Positions 55,201-64,000 of a stretch of DNA of 64,000 nt are shown piece after piece. A program made the position numbers and the translations under genes. Origin of the DNA: Limnomonas spitsbergensis (taxonomy: Eukaryota; Chlorophyta; Chlorophyceae; Chlamydomonadales); contig JAYJMM010000022.1 of NCBI GenBank assembly GCA_037349105.1, positions 930,001 through 994,000 on the forward strand, given 5' to 3'. Positions within the stretch are counted from its first letter, which is position 1, and each line of letters starts with the position of its first letter. Below the pieces are notes generated by a model. The model searched no databases. It was not told where the DNA came from and saw nothing but the letters and a program-made list of their open reading frames with translations.

Positions 55201-58200
55201 GGCTTGTGGTGTTAGACGCACAGGAAATGTTCAGACATGTGGCCACTTATAATGTGGCAGTGCTTGTTTTAGTGTGCAGCACACCACCTTTAGGGGCCTG
55301 CTGGCTTGTGGTGTTAGACGCACAGGGAATGTTCAGACATGTGGCCATTTACAATGTGGCAGTGCTTGTTTTAGTGTGCAGCACACCACCTTTAGGGGCC
55401 TGCTGGCTTGTGGTGTTAGACGCACAGGAAATGTTCAGACATGTGGCCACTTCTAATGTGGCAGTGCTTGTTTTAGTGTGCAGCACACCACCTTTAGGGG
55501 CCTGCTGGCTTGTGGTGTTAGACGCACAGGAAATGTTCAGACATGTGGCCACTTCTAATGTGGCAGTGCTTGTTTTAGTGTGCAGCACACCACCTTTAGG
55601 GGCCTGCTGGCTTGTGGTGTTAGACGCACAGGAAATGTTCAGACATGTGGCCACTTATAATGTGGCAGTGCTTGTTTTAGTGTGCAGCACACCACCTTTA
55701 GGGGCCTGCTGGCTTGTGGTGTTAGACGCACAGGAAATGTTCAGACATGTGGCCACTTACAATGTGGCAGTGCTTGTTTTAGTGTGCAGCACACCACCTT
55801 TAGGGGCCTGCTGGCTTGTGGTGTTAGACGCACAGGAAATGTTCAGACATGTGGCCACTTACAATGTGGCAGTGCTTGTTTTAGTGTGCAGCACACCACC
55901 TTTAGGGGCCTGCTGGCTTGTGGTGTTAGACGCACAGGAAATGTTCAGACATGTGGCCACTTACAATGTGGCAGTGCTTGTTTTAGTGTGCAGCACACCA
56001 CCTTAAGGGGCCTGCTGGCTTGTGGTGTTAGACGCACAGGAAATGTTCAGACATGTGGCCACTTACAATGTGGCAGTGCTTGTTTTAGTGTGCAGCACAC
56101 CACCTTTAGGGGCCTGCTGGCTTGTGGTGTTAGACGCACAGGAAATGTTCAGACATGTGGCCACTTATAATGTGGCAGTGCTTGTTTTAGTGTGCAGCAC
56201 ACCACCTTTAGGGGCCTGCTGGCTTGTGGTGTTAGACGCACAGGGAATGTTCAGACATGTGGCCATTTACAATGTGGCAGTGCTTGTTTTAGTGTGCAGC
56301 ACACCACCTATAGGGGCCTGCTGGCTTGTGGTGTTAGACGCACAGGAAACGTTCAGACATGTGGCCACTTACAATGTGGCAGTGCTTGTTTTAGTGTGCA
56401 GCACACCACCTTTAGGGGCCTGCTGGCTTGTGGTGTTAGACGCACAGGAAATGTTCAGACATGTGGCCACTTATAATGTGGCAGTGCTTGTTTTAGTGTG
56501 CAGCACACCACCTTTAGGGGCCTGCTGGCTTGTGGTGTTAGACGCACAGGAAATGTTCAGACATGTGGCCACTTCTAATGTGGCAGTGCTTGTTTTAGTG
56601 TGCAGCACACCACCTTTAGGGGCCTGCTGGCTTGTGGTGTTAGACGCACAGGAAATGTTCAGACATGTGGCCACTTCTAATGTGGCAGTGCTTGTTTTAG
56701 TGTGCAGCACACCACCTTTAGGGGCCTGCTGGCTTGTGGTGTTAGACGCACAGGAAATGTTCAGACATGTGGCCACTTATAATGTGGCAGTGCTTGTTTT
56801 AGTGTGCAGCACACCACCTTTAGGGGCCTGCTGGCTTGTGGTGTTAGACGCACAGGAAATGTTCAGACATGTGGCCACTTACAATGTGGCAGTGCTTGTT
56901 TTAGTGTGCAGCACACCACCTTTAGGGGCCTGCTGGCTTGTGGTGTTAGACGCACAGGAAATGTTCAGACATGTGGCCACTTACAATGTGGCAGTGCTTG
57001 TTTTAGTGTGCAGCTCACCACCTTTAGGGGCCTGCTGGCTTGTGGTGTTAGACGCACAGGAAATGTTCAGACATGTGGCCACTTACAATGTGGCAGTGCT
57101 TGTTTTAGTGTGCAGCTCACCACCTTTAGGGGCCTGCTGGCTTGTGGTGTTAGACGCACAGGAAATGTTCAGACATGTGGCCACTTATAATGTGGCAGTG
57201 CTTGTTTTAGTGTGCAGCACACCACCTTTAGGGGCCTGCTGGCTTGTGGTGTTAGACGCACAGGAAATGTTCAGACATGTGGCCACTTACAATGTGGCAG
57301 TGCTTGTTTTAGTGTGCAGCACACCACCTTTAGGGGCCTGCTGGCTTGTGGTGTTAGACGCACAGGAAATGTTCAGACATGTGGCCACTTACAATGTGGC
57401 AGTGCTTGTTTTAGTGTGCAGCTCACCACCTTTAGGGGCCTGCTGGCTTGTGGTGTTAGACGCACAGGAAATGTTCAGACATGTGGCCACTTATAATGTG
57501 GCAGTGCTTGTTTTAGTGTGCAGCAGACCTCCGTGGGACTGCAGGATTTTAGACTCTGAAGTGCAGCAGACACAATTTATTTCAAACATGCTATGGTGCT
57601 TGCTTGTGACGTGTACTGTGCCTGGAGGTTTTAGCCCTTTCCCCGCCTAGAATGCAGCGTCAGTGTGCCTGGCAGTACCACCTGTTGCCCATTAGAATGC
57701 TCGCCAATGCGATCTGAACATGTTTGGGAATACCTTCGAGTATTATTCGAATGCACTCGCTAACAAGAGCTTAACATGCTTGGAAATATTATGTCCACGC
57801 CCATTCGAATTGCTTTCACCAAAGATGCCTGCAAGTGCCATGTATTGCCTAGTCCAGGCATATTCCATATGGCCTGGCCAGGGGCGCAGGATCATACACC
57901 CTAGCAAGGCCATATGAAATAGGATCGTATACAATGTCAGGATCATACATCGTAGCAAGGCCACATAAAACAGGATCATATACGTTGTCAGGGTGCCCAT
58001 TTCTAAGATGTACACCTGTGGTCTCTTCCGATAACATTCAGGGACATCACTTTGTCGCATGACCTTCATGGTCACAGTTTGCGGTGTAATCTTCTGCAGG
58101 TCTCCGTCAATTTGACTCTGCCAGACACAGGAGTGGCGTGCAAAGCTAATCTTGTCGACCCTGTTTTTGTACTTGGCCACACCCAACGGTTGCATGCACA

Positions 58201-61200
58201 GCCTGCATGACCACCCTGTTGTCTGCCCGGCCTCATGCAGATCTGGTGGCATGCTGTATGGCAACGCCGGAATATACGAGCTGTTAAGAGTGAGCAGGGG
58301 GGGGGGCACGATTAGTGGGACAGGAGGGCCATGCAGGGTGGACCGTCAGCATTCACAGCCTTTCAGACCTGATGCTGTTAAAAGTGAGCAGGATGGGGGG
58401 TGGGGGGTAGATTCGTGGGACATGAGGGCCATGCAGGGTGGACGGTTAGCATTCACAGCCTTTCAGACCTGATGCTGTTAGATTTTCAAACAAGCATGCC
58501 TGACGCTGGGTGGGCCTGTCCCTAATTGAGGGCACTGCTGACCATGTGCAAATCCTTTCCCTCTGCATGCTCTGCACTGTTGCTGCTGTTGCTGTTGCTG
58601 CTGCTTTGCATGGATGCCTCCCCCCACTCTACATGATGCTTGCCAACGTGTTGCTGCTTCTACTGCTGCTGCTTTGATGGCCCTCCTCCCCCTCTGCATT
58701 GCGCGTTGCCGACTCCCATCTGCTAATCTGCTGCTGCGGTTTGCATGGCCCTCCTCCCTCTTTACGTGTTGCATGTCGGCATGTTGTTCCTGCATGAACT
58801 TCCTCTCTCTGCCCTTCCCAGGTGACCATGTATCGCTTGCCGCTCATCTGGCTCACGTCGTTTGGCCTACGAGGCTTCTTCTTGTTCTTCAGGTGCGAAT
58901 TCAAAACAGAACAAGGGAAAGGATGCCAGACGGGCCTGCCACGACTTTTTACTAGAACTGAAGGAACGGTGGTGCCCAGGAGGCGAGAGGGCTGCAAACT
59001 GGACAGCGATGAATCGAATGTGACAAAGTTGTCGAAACAAGCGAGAACGCAAGGGACGCAAAAATGCAGTGGTTGCAGAGATCCATGCTGAAGGGATTTC
59101 GACCGGGCGTTGACAGCATGGCAGTTGCGTGTGAAGGCGGGAATGAGGGATTGAATGGAGAAGGGTGCGCATATCCTTTCCATGCTAACAGCCGCTTGCG
59201 CCCACCCGTGTTTGTTGACGTGCTCACCATACTATCTTTGGCGGGCTGCCGTGCAGCCACTCCTGGTCCGATGGGGAGCAAACTTGGGCCAGCCTACAGG
59301 CAGTGGCCAGAGCAGAGCAGGGCTGGATGCACCAGGCTCCCCCGGCCATAGGCCGCCATACGGCTGGCAGTCAACAGCCCCAATAGGCAGTCAAGTAGCC
59401 TGCGTCTTTTTCCTCCTTGCATCGTGCACCATGCCCCCGTCTCATCTGATGATCTCTTCCCCGAGTGCATGCACCCTGTCACACACATGAAACACGATGC
59501 TTCGCATGAGGTCATTTTTACAAACGTGGCATGATGACGAGTGCCCCGGTGCTTCAGCAACCTACTTAAGGGTTTGGGGTTCAGGCGTTTCATGCTAAGA
59601 TGTATCTCTGTAACCTCCCCTGACTCGAAGATTCAATACCCTGAAGCTGCATGTCAGTCTAAGATGTATCTCTTGACCCTCATTTGACTCGCAGCTTTAA
59701 TACCCTGAAGCTGCTGGGGTTGGGCGAAGGTCTCAGCTGGCAAGAGATTGTGTTCCTGACGGTGGGCGGGCTGCGCGGCGGCCTGTCCCTGGTCCTGGCG
59801 CAGGCGGTGGCGGCAGACCTTGAGGGGGAGAAGACTGAGGAGCAGATGGTGGGAGGGAGGGGTGGGGGGTAGTGCTGTGCGGGATGATGGGGGAGGGGTG
59901 TGTGTAGTGCTGGGCGGGATGATGGGGGGAGGTGTGTGTGTAGTGCTGGGCGGGATGATGGGGGAGGGGTGTGCGTAGTGCTGGGCGGGATGATGGGGGA
60001 TGGGTGTGTGTAGTGCTGGGCGGGATGATGGGGGAGGGGTGTGCGTAGTGCTGGGCGGGATGATGGGGGGAGGGGTGTGTGTAGTGCTGGGCGGGATGAT
60101 GTGGGGAGGGGTGTGTGTAGTGCTGGGTGGGATGATGGGGGATGGGTGTGTGTAGTGCTGGGCGGGATGATGTGGGGAGGGGGGGGTCAGTGCTGTTGGT
60201 CGTATTGTGTTCGTGTGTGGGGGTGTTTGGTTAGAGTCCCTTGGTCGGAGTGATGCGGAGTGCTGTTTTCAGTTTTGATTTCTTGTGCGCCAAAGCGCAT
60301 CTTGGGGGTGAGGGGCGCCAGGCGGCCACCAGTGGGTCGACCGGGTCCAAACCTGGCCTGGCCTACGTCAAGCATTCAGAGCAACAGGGAATATTGCACC
60401 GCTTAGACCCTTTGGCTGCAGGCCGGGACGTAGGTGGCATGGTGCGGAAATGCACTGAATGGAAATCTTGTGTGCAGCCTGCTGGCGAGGGGTGGCCCTA
60501 TCGCATCTAAACCCTCAACCCTCAACCCTAAAGCTGGTGTGAAGGCTGCTGGTGAGGGGTGAGTGACCCTAGCGCATCCCGTGTCAGGGCATGCAGCAGG
60601 CACATTTAGCTCATCCTCAAGCTTATGATGTTGCCATTGTTGATATCGGTCCTAATAGAGGTCCTGCCTCTCTTGACCCCTGCCTGCTCCTATTCATCCT
60701 TATCTGCCCCTCTTTCACCCCTACCCGCTCCTATTTCATCCCTACCCAATCCATTTGACCACTGCCTGCTCCGTTTATCCCTGTCCGCTCCTCTGTGACC
60801 CCTGCCCGCTCCTCTGACCCTTGCTTGCTCCTCTGACCCCTTCTGCTCCCTCTGTCCGCTTCCTTGCAGCGCGTCAATGCGGAGACCGCCATCTACACTG
60901 CCGGTTACGTGATCCTTACCCTCATCATCAACGCGCCACTTTGCGGCCCGCTGTTGACGGTGCTTGGTCTGGACCGCATCACAGAGGAGCAGGTGCAGAT
61001 GAGGCGACATGTGAGTTGTCCCGGCATGAGGCGTCTCGTGGCCCTGAAGTGGAAAGAAGCTATCTTTTAGTTTGTTATGACAAGCCAAGAGGATGAGCCA
61101 CCTGATTTTGTGTCCCGAAAAGCTAAGTGGATGAACCACCTGATTTGAGTCCCGAAAAGCCAAGTGGATGAACCACCTGATTTTGTGTCCCGAAAAGCCA

Positions 61201-63745
61201 AGCGGATGAACTACCTGATTTTGTGTCCCAAAAAGCCAAGTGGATGAGCCACCTGATTTTGTGTCCCGAAAAGCCAAGTGGATGAGCCACCTGATTTTGT
61301 GTCCCGAAAAGCCAAGTGGATGAGCCACCAGATTTTGTGTCCCGAAAAGCCAAGTGGATGAGCCACCTGATTTTGTGTCCCGAAAAGCCAAGTGGATGAA
61401 CCACCTGATTTTGTGTCCCGAAAAGCCAAGTGGATGAACCACCTGATTTTGTGTCCCGAAAAGCCAAGTGGATGAGCCACCTGATTTTGTGTCCCGAAAA
61501 GCCAAGAGGATGAGCCACCTGATTTTGTGTCCCAAAAAGCCAAGTGGATGAGCCACCTGATTTTGTGTCCCAAAAAGCCAAGTGGATGAGCCACCAGATT
61601 TTGTGTCCCGAAAAGCCAAGAGGATGAGCCACCTGATTTTGTGTCCCGAAAAGCCAAGTGGATGAACCACCTGATTTTGTGTCCCGAAAAGCCAAGTGGA
61701 TGAACCACGTTTTTACGTGTCCTGAAATGGTCCTGGTGGACGAGCCTTCTTTTTGTATTCTGAAGTACCCAATGAATGTCCCCTCTACAGCATCTATGCT
61801 CAGGCTGGTCCCCAGCATCTCCAGCGTCCCCAGCATCTCCAGGCTGGTCTTCAGCATCTCCAGCATAAGCGTACAAACAATAGGACCAGGCCTGCGCCAC
61901 CTGTGAGGAGATTCAGGCTTGGGGGGCAAAAGGGCCTGAGGCTTTAAATCTGAGTGCGTGCACTCCTCCCCTCTAGAGGAACCACCAGTGTTCCCACAGC
62001 CAGATAAACCCATGTGGAGGGAGAGAGTGCCAGACTCTCTGCTGACAGGTGACGCCCCTGTCACTTGGCACTGCCCGCCCCCCGCCCCCATAATCGCTAG
62101 TCCAGCACGGCAGCACGGCCGAATCCCGCCTTGCTTTAACCGCCTTAACCGAACCTCCCCCTCCCCCTTCACCTCTTCCCTTCCCCTCCCTTCCTTGCCT
62201 CCCCTTCCTTCACTCCCCCCCCCTCCCCCTTCACCTCCTCCCTTCCTTGCCTCCCCCTCCCCTCCCCCCTTTCAGGTCAAGGAGCTGTTCTCAGGCTTCT
62301 GCCGGAGCAGCTTGGCTGACATCCAGGCTGAACAGGACGAGGACGAGATGCTGCAGGGGGTGGACTGGGCCGCGGTCACGGAGAGCATTGACACAGAGAA
62401 GGACCTGCACAAGAGGCTACCAGGTGGCTGGGTGGCTGAGGGGGGGGGAGCTAGCCTGGAGGATAAGCTGGGGGCTGGGCGTAGTCTGGGGCTTGTGGCT
62501 GAGGGGGGGGGAGCTGGGGGCTGGGCGTAGTCTAGGGCTGGGTGGCTGAGGGGGGGGAAGCTGGGGGCTGGGCGTAGTCTGGGGCTGGTGGCTGAGGGGG
62601 GGGGAGCTGGGGGCTGGGCGTAGTCTGGGGCTGGGTGGCTGAGGGGGGGGAAGCTGGGGGCTGAGGGGGGGGGAGCTGGGGGCTGGGCGTAGTCTGGGGC
62701 TGGGTGGCTGAGGGGGGGGCAGCTGGGGGCTGGGCGTAGTCTGGGGCTGGTGGCCGAGGGGGGGGGAGCTGAGGGCTGGGCGTAGTCTGGGGCTGGGTGG
62801 CTGAGGGGGGGAAGCTGGGGGCTGAGGGGGGGGCAGCTGGGGGCTGGGCGTAGTCTGGGGCTGGTGGCTGAGGGGGGGGAGCTGGGGGCTGGGCGTAGTC
62901 TGGGGCTGGGTGGCTGAGGGGGGGGAAGCCGGGGGCTGAGGGGGGGGCAGCTGGGGGCTGGGCGTAGTCAGGGGCTGGTGGCTGAGGGGGGTGAGCTGGG
63001 GGCTGGGCGTAGTCTGGGGCTGGGTGGCTGAGGGGGGGGAAGCTGGGGGCTGAGGGGGGGGCAGCTGGGGGCTGGGCGTAGTCTGGGGCTGGGTGGCTGA
63101 GGGGGGGGGAGCTGGGGGCTGGGCGTAGTCTGGGGCTGGGTGGCTGAGGGGGGGAAGCTGGGGGCTGAGGGGGGGGCAGCTGGGGGCTGGGCGTAGTCTG
63201 GGGCGGCTGGCCAGGTTGGGCCGTAGGCGCACAGCGGGATCTGCCACGTTTCAATTAGCATGGAGCTGGCCGCAAGGGCGGGGTTCATCAGCCTTCAGGG
63301 GAGCTGGGGGAGGAAACACACGTGTGGGTGTCCGTCCCTGTTTGATCCTGCCCAGCCCGCACCTCTTTGGTTCAGATGCATCAGCCGGGATATGAGACCT
63401 GCCCCCTTCCTAGGGATCCTGTTCAATTGTCCAGGCGGGGCCGTAGGGCAGCTCTCTCCCCCCTGACTTTTCAATACCCACTCCCCATCCCCCCTACTCC
63501 TCACTCCCCACCCCTCACTCCCCTCTCCCCACCCCCCACTTGTCACTCCCCTCTCCTCACTGCCCACTTCTTACTGCCCACTCCCCACTCCCCACTTCTC
63601 AGAGGTCCAGCCCAGCCTGGGCATAGGCCGACTGTTGAAGCGCCTCTGTTGCCGCGCGCCCGGCACTGTTGCGTCAGATGTAGACGACACCCCGTCCGAC
63701 ATCAACGACCGCTCGGTGAAGGCGCAGGAGAAGCAGAGGAAGCAG
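46292..63745 (+). CDS. Na+/H+ exchanger (CPA1/NHE type), N-terminal 659 residues, continues past right edge
   Basis: Seventeen exons join in phase: 46292-46619, 46956-47001, 47088-47183, 47459-47573, 48007-48190, 48633-48712, 49116-49246, 49512-49608, 51160-51246, 51867-51924, 52185-52233, 58241-58289, 58822-58892, 59695-59848, 60870-61010, 62276-62423 and 63603-63745. Residues 1-109 are a Pro/His-rich N-terminus. The membrane domain starts at GVDAVFFAAVAILVM and includes VYVFLPPFLLDLA, STDAAAV (D246; the family usually has ATDPVAV), LILEGESLFND (N274-D275, the ion-binding ND pair of electroneutral CPA1 exchangers) and VGGLRGGLSLVLA (R491). Residues from about 563 are charged and cytoplasmic. 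It would exchange Na+ or K+ for H+ across plasma or organelle membrane. Whether it is SOS1-like or sperm-NHE-like needs the missing C-terminus. The N-terminal exon is the least certain. Confidence 0.85.
48430..48470. pseudogene. Copy of an exchanger donor site in the same intron
   Basis: GGGCTCAAGTAAGGCCCTGC at about 48437 repeats the exon 5 end and donor at 48184-48212 (GAGCTCAAGTAAGGGCCTGC). The next bases also match (AGCAGTG versus AACAGTG). A SINE-like copy lies between the two. Confidence 0.75.
48890..49055. repeat. Short tandem repeat ATGCRCCC
   Basis: About 20 copies of an 8-9 bp unit (ATGCGCCC, ATGCACCC) lie in the exchanger intron between exons 6 and 7. Confidence 0.9.
49985..51020. 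repeat. 12-bp minisatellite, about 86 copies, in exchanger intron 8
   Basis: The unit GGGAATCCTGCT has variants GGGGATCCTGCT, GGGAATTCTGCT and GTGGATCCTGCT. Its length is a multiple of three and the common variants lack stops, so two plus frames and one minus frame stay open for about 350 codons or more (NPAG, CWES and SRIP repeats). The splice acceptor of the next exon follows 140 bp later. Confidence 0.97.
52205..52420 (+). repeat. Four-copy cascade of an exchanger exon end with its donor
   Basis: The real exon end GGAGCCAGCTGCGTTAACTT-CACCGTCAG-GTGCGG (52205-52239) is followed by decaying copies at about 52259-52293, 52318-52354 and 52377-52413. Each ends in an intact CAG-GT(G/C) donor-like site, and they are separated by short AACCCTAAACC-rich spacers. 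Confidence 0.85.
52551..57530 (+). repeat. 102-bp satellite, about 48 copies, in exchanger intron 11
   Basis: Tandem units of exactly 102 bp (GACGCACAGGAAATGTTCAG, ACATGTGGCCACTTACAATG, TGGCAGTGCTTGTTTTAGTG, TGCAGCACACCACCTTTAGG, GGCCTGCTGGCTTGTGGTGT) differ at a few positions. Variant units recur 2,040 bp apart (for example CACAGGGAAT at 53281 and 55321; GTTGGACGC at 52864 and 54904). The first unit, at 52551-52655, is strongly diverged. Because 102 is 3 x 34, open frames up to 542 codons run through it. The intron begins at the exon ending 52233 and ends before the exon at 58241. Confidence 0.97.
58275..58480 (+). repeat. Tandem duplication of an exchanger exon end, about 95 bp
   Basis: The end of the 49-bp exon (GCTGTTAAGAGTGAGCAGG at 58280) recurs at 58373 (GCTGTTAAAAGTGAGCAGG) and a third partial TGCTGTTAG occurs at 58472. 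Between them lies GGGCCATGCAGGGTGGAC, then CATTCACAGCCTTTCAGACC twice. Confidence 0.85.
59855..60190. repeat. 33-36 bp GT/GGG-rich minisatellite, about 9 copies
   Basis: The unit GTGTGTAGTGCTGGGCGGGA followed by TGATGGGGGAGGG begins seven bases after the donor of exchanger exon 14 at 59848. Copies vary in G-run length. Confidence 0.92.
61085..61715. repeat. 38-bp minisatellite, about 16 copies, in exchanger intron 15
   Basis: The unit GCCAAGTGGATGAGCCACCT followed by GATTTTGTGTCCCGAAAA has variants AACC/AGCC, CAAAA/CGAAAA and CCAG/CCTG. Long minus-strand frames over it are repeat artefacts. Confidence 0.96.
62424..63215. repeat. G-rich minisatellite with G-quadruplex potential
   Basis: The unit GCTGGGGGCTGGGCGTAGTC followed by TGGGGCTG, G(G/T)TGGCTGA and a run of 7-9 G repeats in simple and compound forms right after the donor of the exon ending 62423. 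The plus (coding) strand carries the G-runs, so the pre-mRNA intron is G-rich. Confidence 0.95.
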
Positions 63746-63749
63746 GTGC

Positions 63750-63780
<31 letters not shown>

Positions 63781-63817
63781 TGAGAGAGGGGGGGGGGGGT
63801 TATGAGGCGGGGAGCAA

Positions 63818-63875
<58 letters not shown>

Positions 63876-63990
63876 GGGGGGGGGGGTATGAGGCGGGGAG
63901 CAAGTGTGTGTGTGTGTGAGAGAGAGAGAGAGGGAGAGAGAGGGAGGGGGGGGTATGAGGCAGGGAGCAGGTCTGTGTCTTCCATCGTCA
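63746..63990. repeat. GT and GA microsatellites
   Basis: Runs of TG followed by AG and G-runs occur three times with GTATGAGGCGGGGAGCAAGT between them, directly after the last visible exchanger donor at 63745. Confidence 0.9.
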
Positions 63991-64000
63991 TTGTTTAACA

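Noticed and set aside
52659..57650. Family of ORFs of 129-542 codons repeating FRHVATYNVAVLVLVC
   Set aside because: Satellite with a unit divisible by three. There is no start context, domain or splice logic, and flanking exchanger exons join across it in phase. Kept only as a finding.
60690..62172. Minus-strand ORFs of 229-349 codons (LAFRDTKSGGSST repeats)
   Set aside because: They read through the 38-bp minisatellite and lie opposite exchanger exon 15.
62417..63288. Minus-strand Pro-rich ORFs (PQTTPSPQLPP)
   Set aside because: Complement of the G-rich minisatellite. Composition resembles a hydroxyproline-rich protein, but the pattern is explained by the repeat.

Overview
This window looks like nuclear DNA of a flagellate green alga, probably a chlorophyte of the Chlamydomonadales type. 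The grounds are an axonemal-type dynein heavy chain, intron-dense genes with GT-AG junctions, TTTAGGG/TTTTAGGG-like interstitial repeats, very many minisatellites inside introns, and a mobile element with the split-direct-repeat layout known from green-algal elements such as Volvox kangaroo. No species is assigned.

Layout. (1) 1-9.9 kb, minus strand: the first eleven coding exons (698 codons, phases all consistent) of a dynein heavy chain running off the left edge; its introns hold a 29-30 bp and a 14 bp minisatellite and telomere-like tracts. (2) 9.9-12.3 kb: gene-free, with decayed dispersed repeats. (3) 12.33-21.33 kb: a young 9.0-kb retroelement with A1-internal-B1-A2-B2 split direct repeats, one 1741-codon Gag-like ORF and no visible reverse transcriptase or recombinase. 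(4) 21.3-23.7 kb: gene-free; a 302-bp inverted-repeat element and short repeats. (5) 23.7-26.9 kb, minus: a complete seven-exon, 476-aa non-RD protein kinase with an N-terminal coiled coil. (6) 27-30.4 kb: fragments of a LINE-like family. (7) 30.5-35.4 kb, plus: a complete six-exon, 720-aa secreted, N-glycosylated, GPI-anchor-type protein of unknown family. (8) 37.9-43.9 kb, plus: a nine-exon Per1/PGAP3-like GPI-lipid remodelling protein. (9) 46.3 kb to beyond the right edge, plus: the first 17 exons (659 codons) of a CPA1-type Na+/H+ exchanger, with introns swollen by 12-bp, 102-bp (about 4.9 kb), 38-bp and G-rich minisatellites.

Main unusual points. The split-direct-repeat element carries a 22-bp sequence directly after its first repeat that is the exact reverse complement of a site inside that repeat, so it could act as a self-priming site. 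In at least eight places across three unrelated genes, the intron next to an exon carries decaying tandem copies of that exon's edge with its splice site, which suggests introns here grow by duplication of exon/intron boundaries. The 102-bp satellite in the exchanger gene has a 2,040-bp (20-unit) higher-order duplication and appears to share its core with an abundant SINE-like repeat.

The genes do not form an operon or an obvious pathway. The only thematic link is that a predicted GPI-anchored protein sits directly upstream of a predicted GPI-remodelling enzyme, which may be coincidence. Exon limits were read by eye from splice motifs, reading phase and family resemblance, without transcript data.
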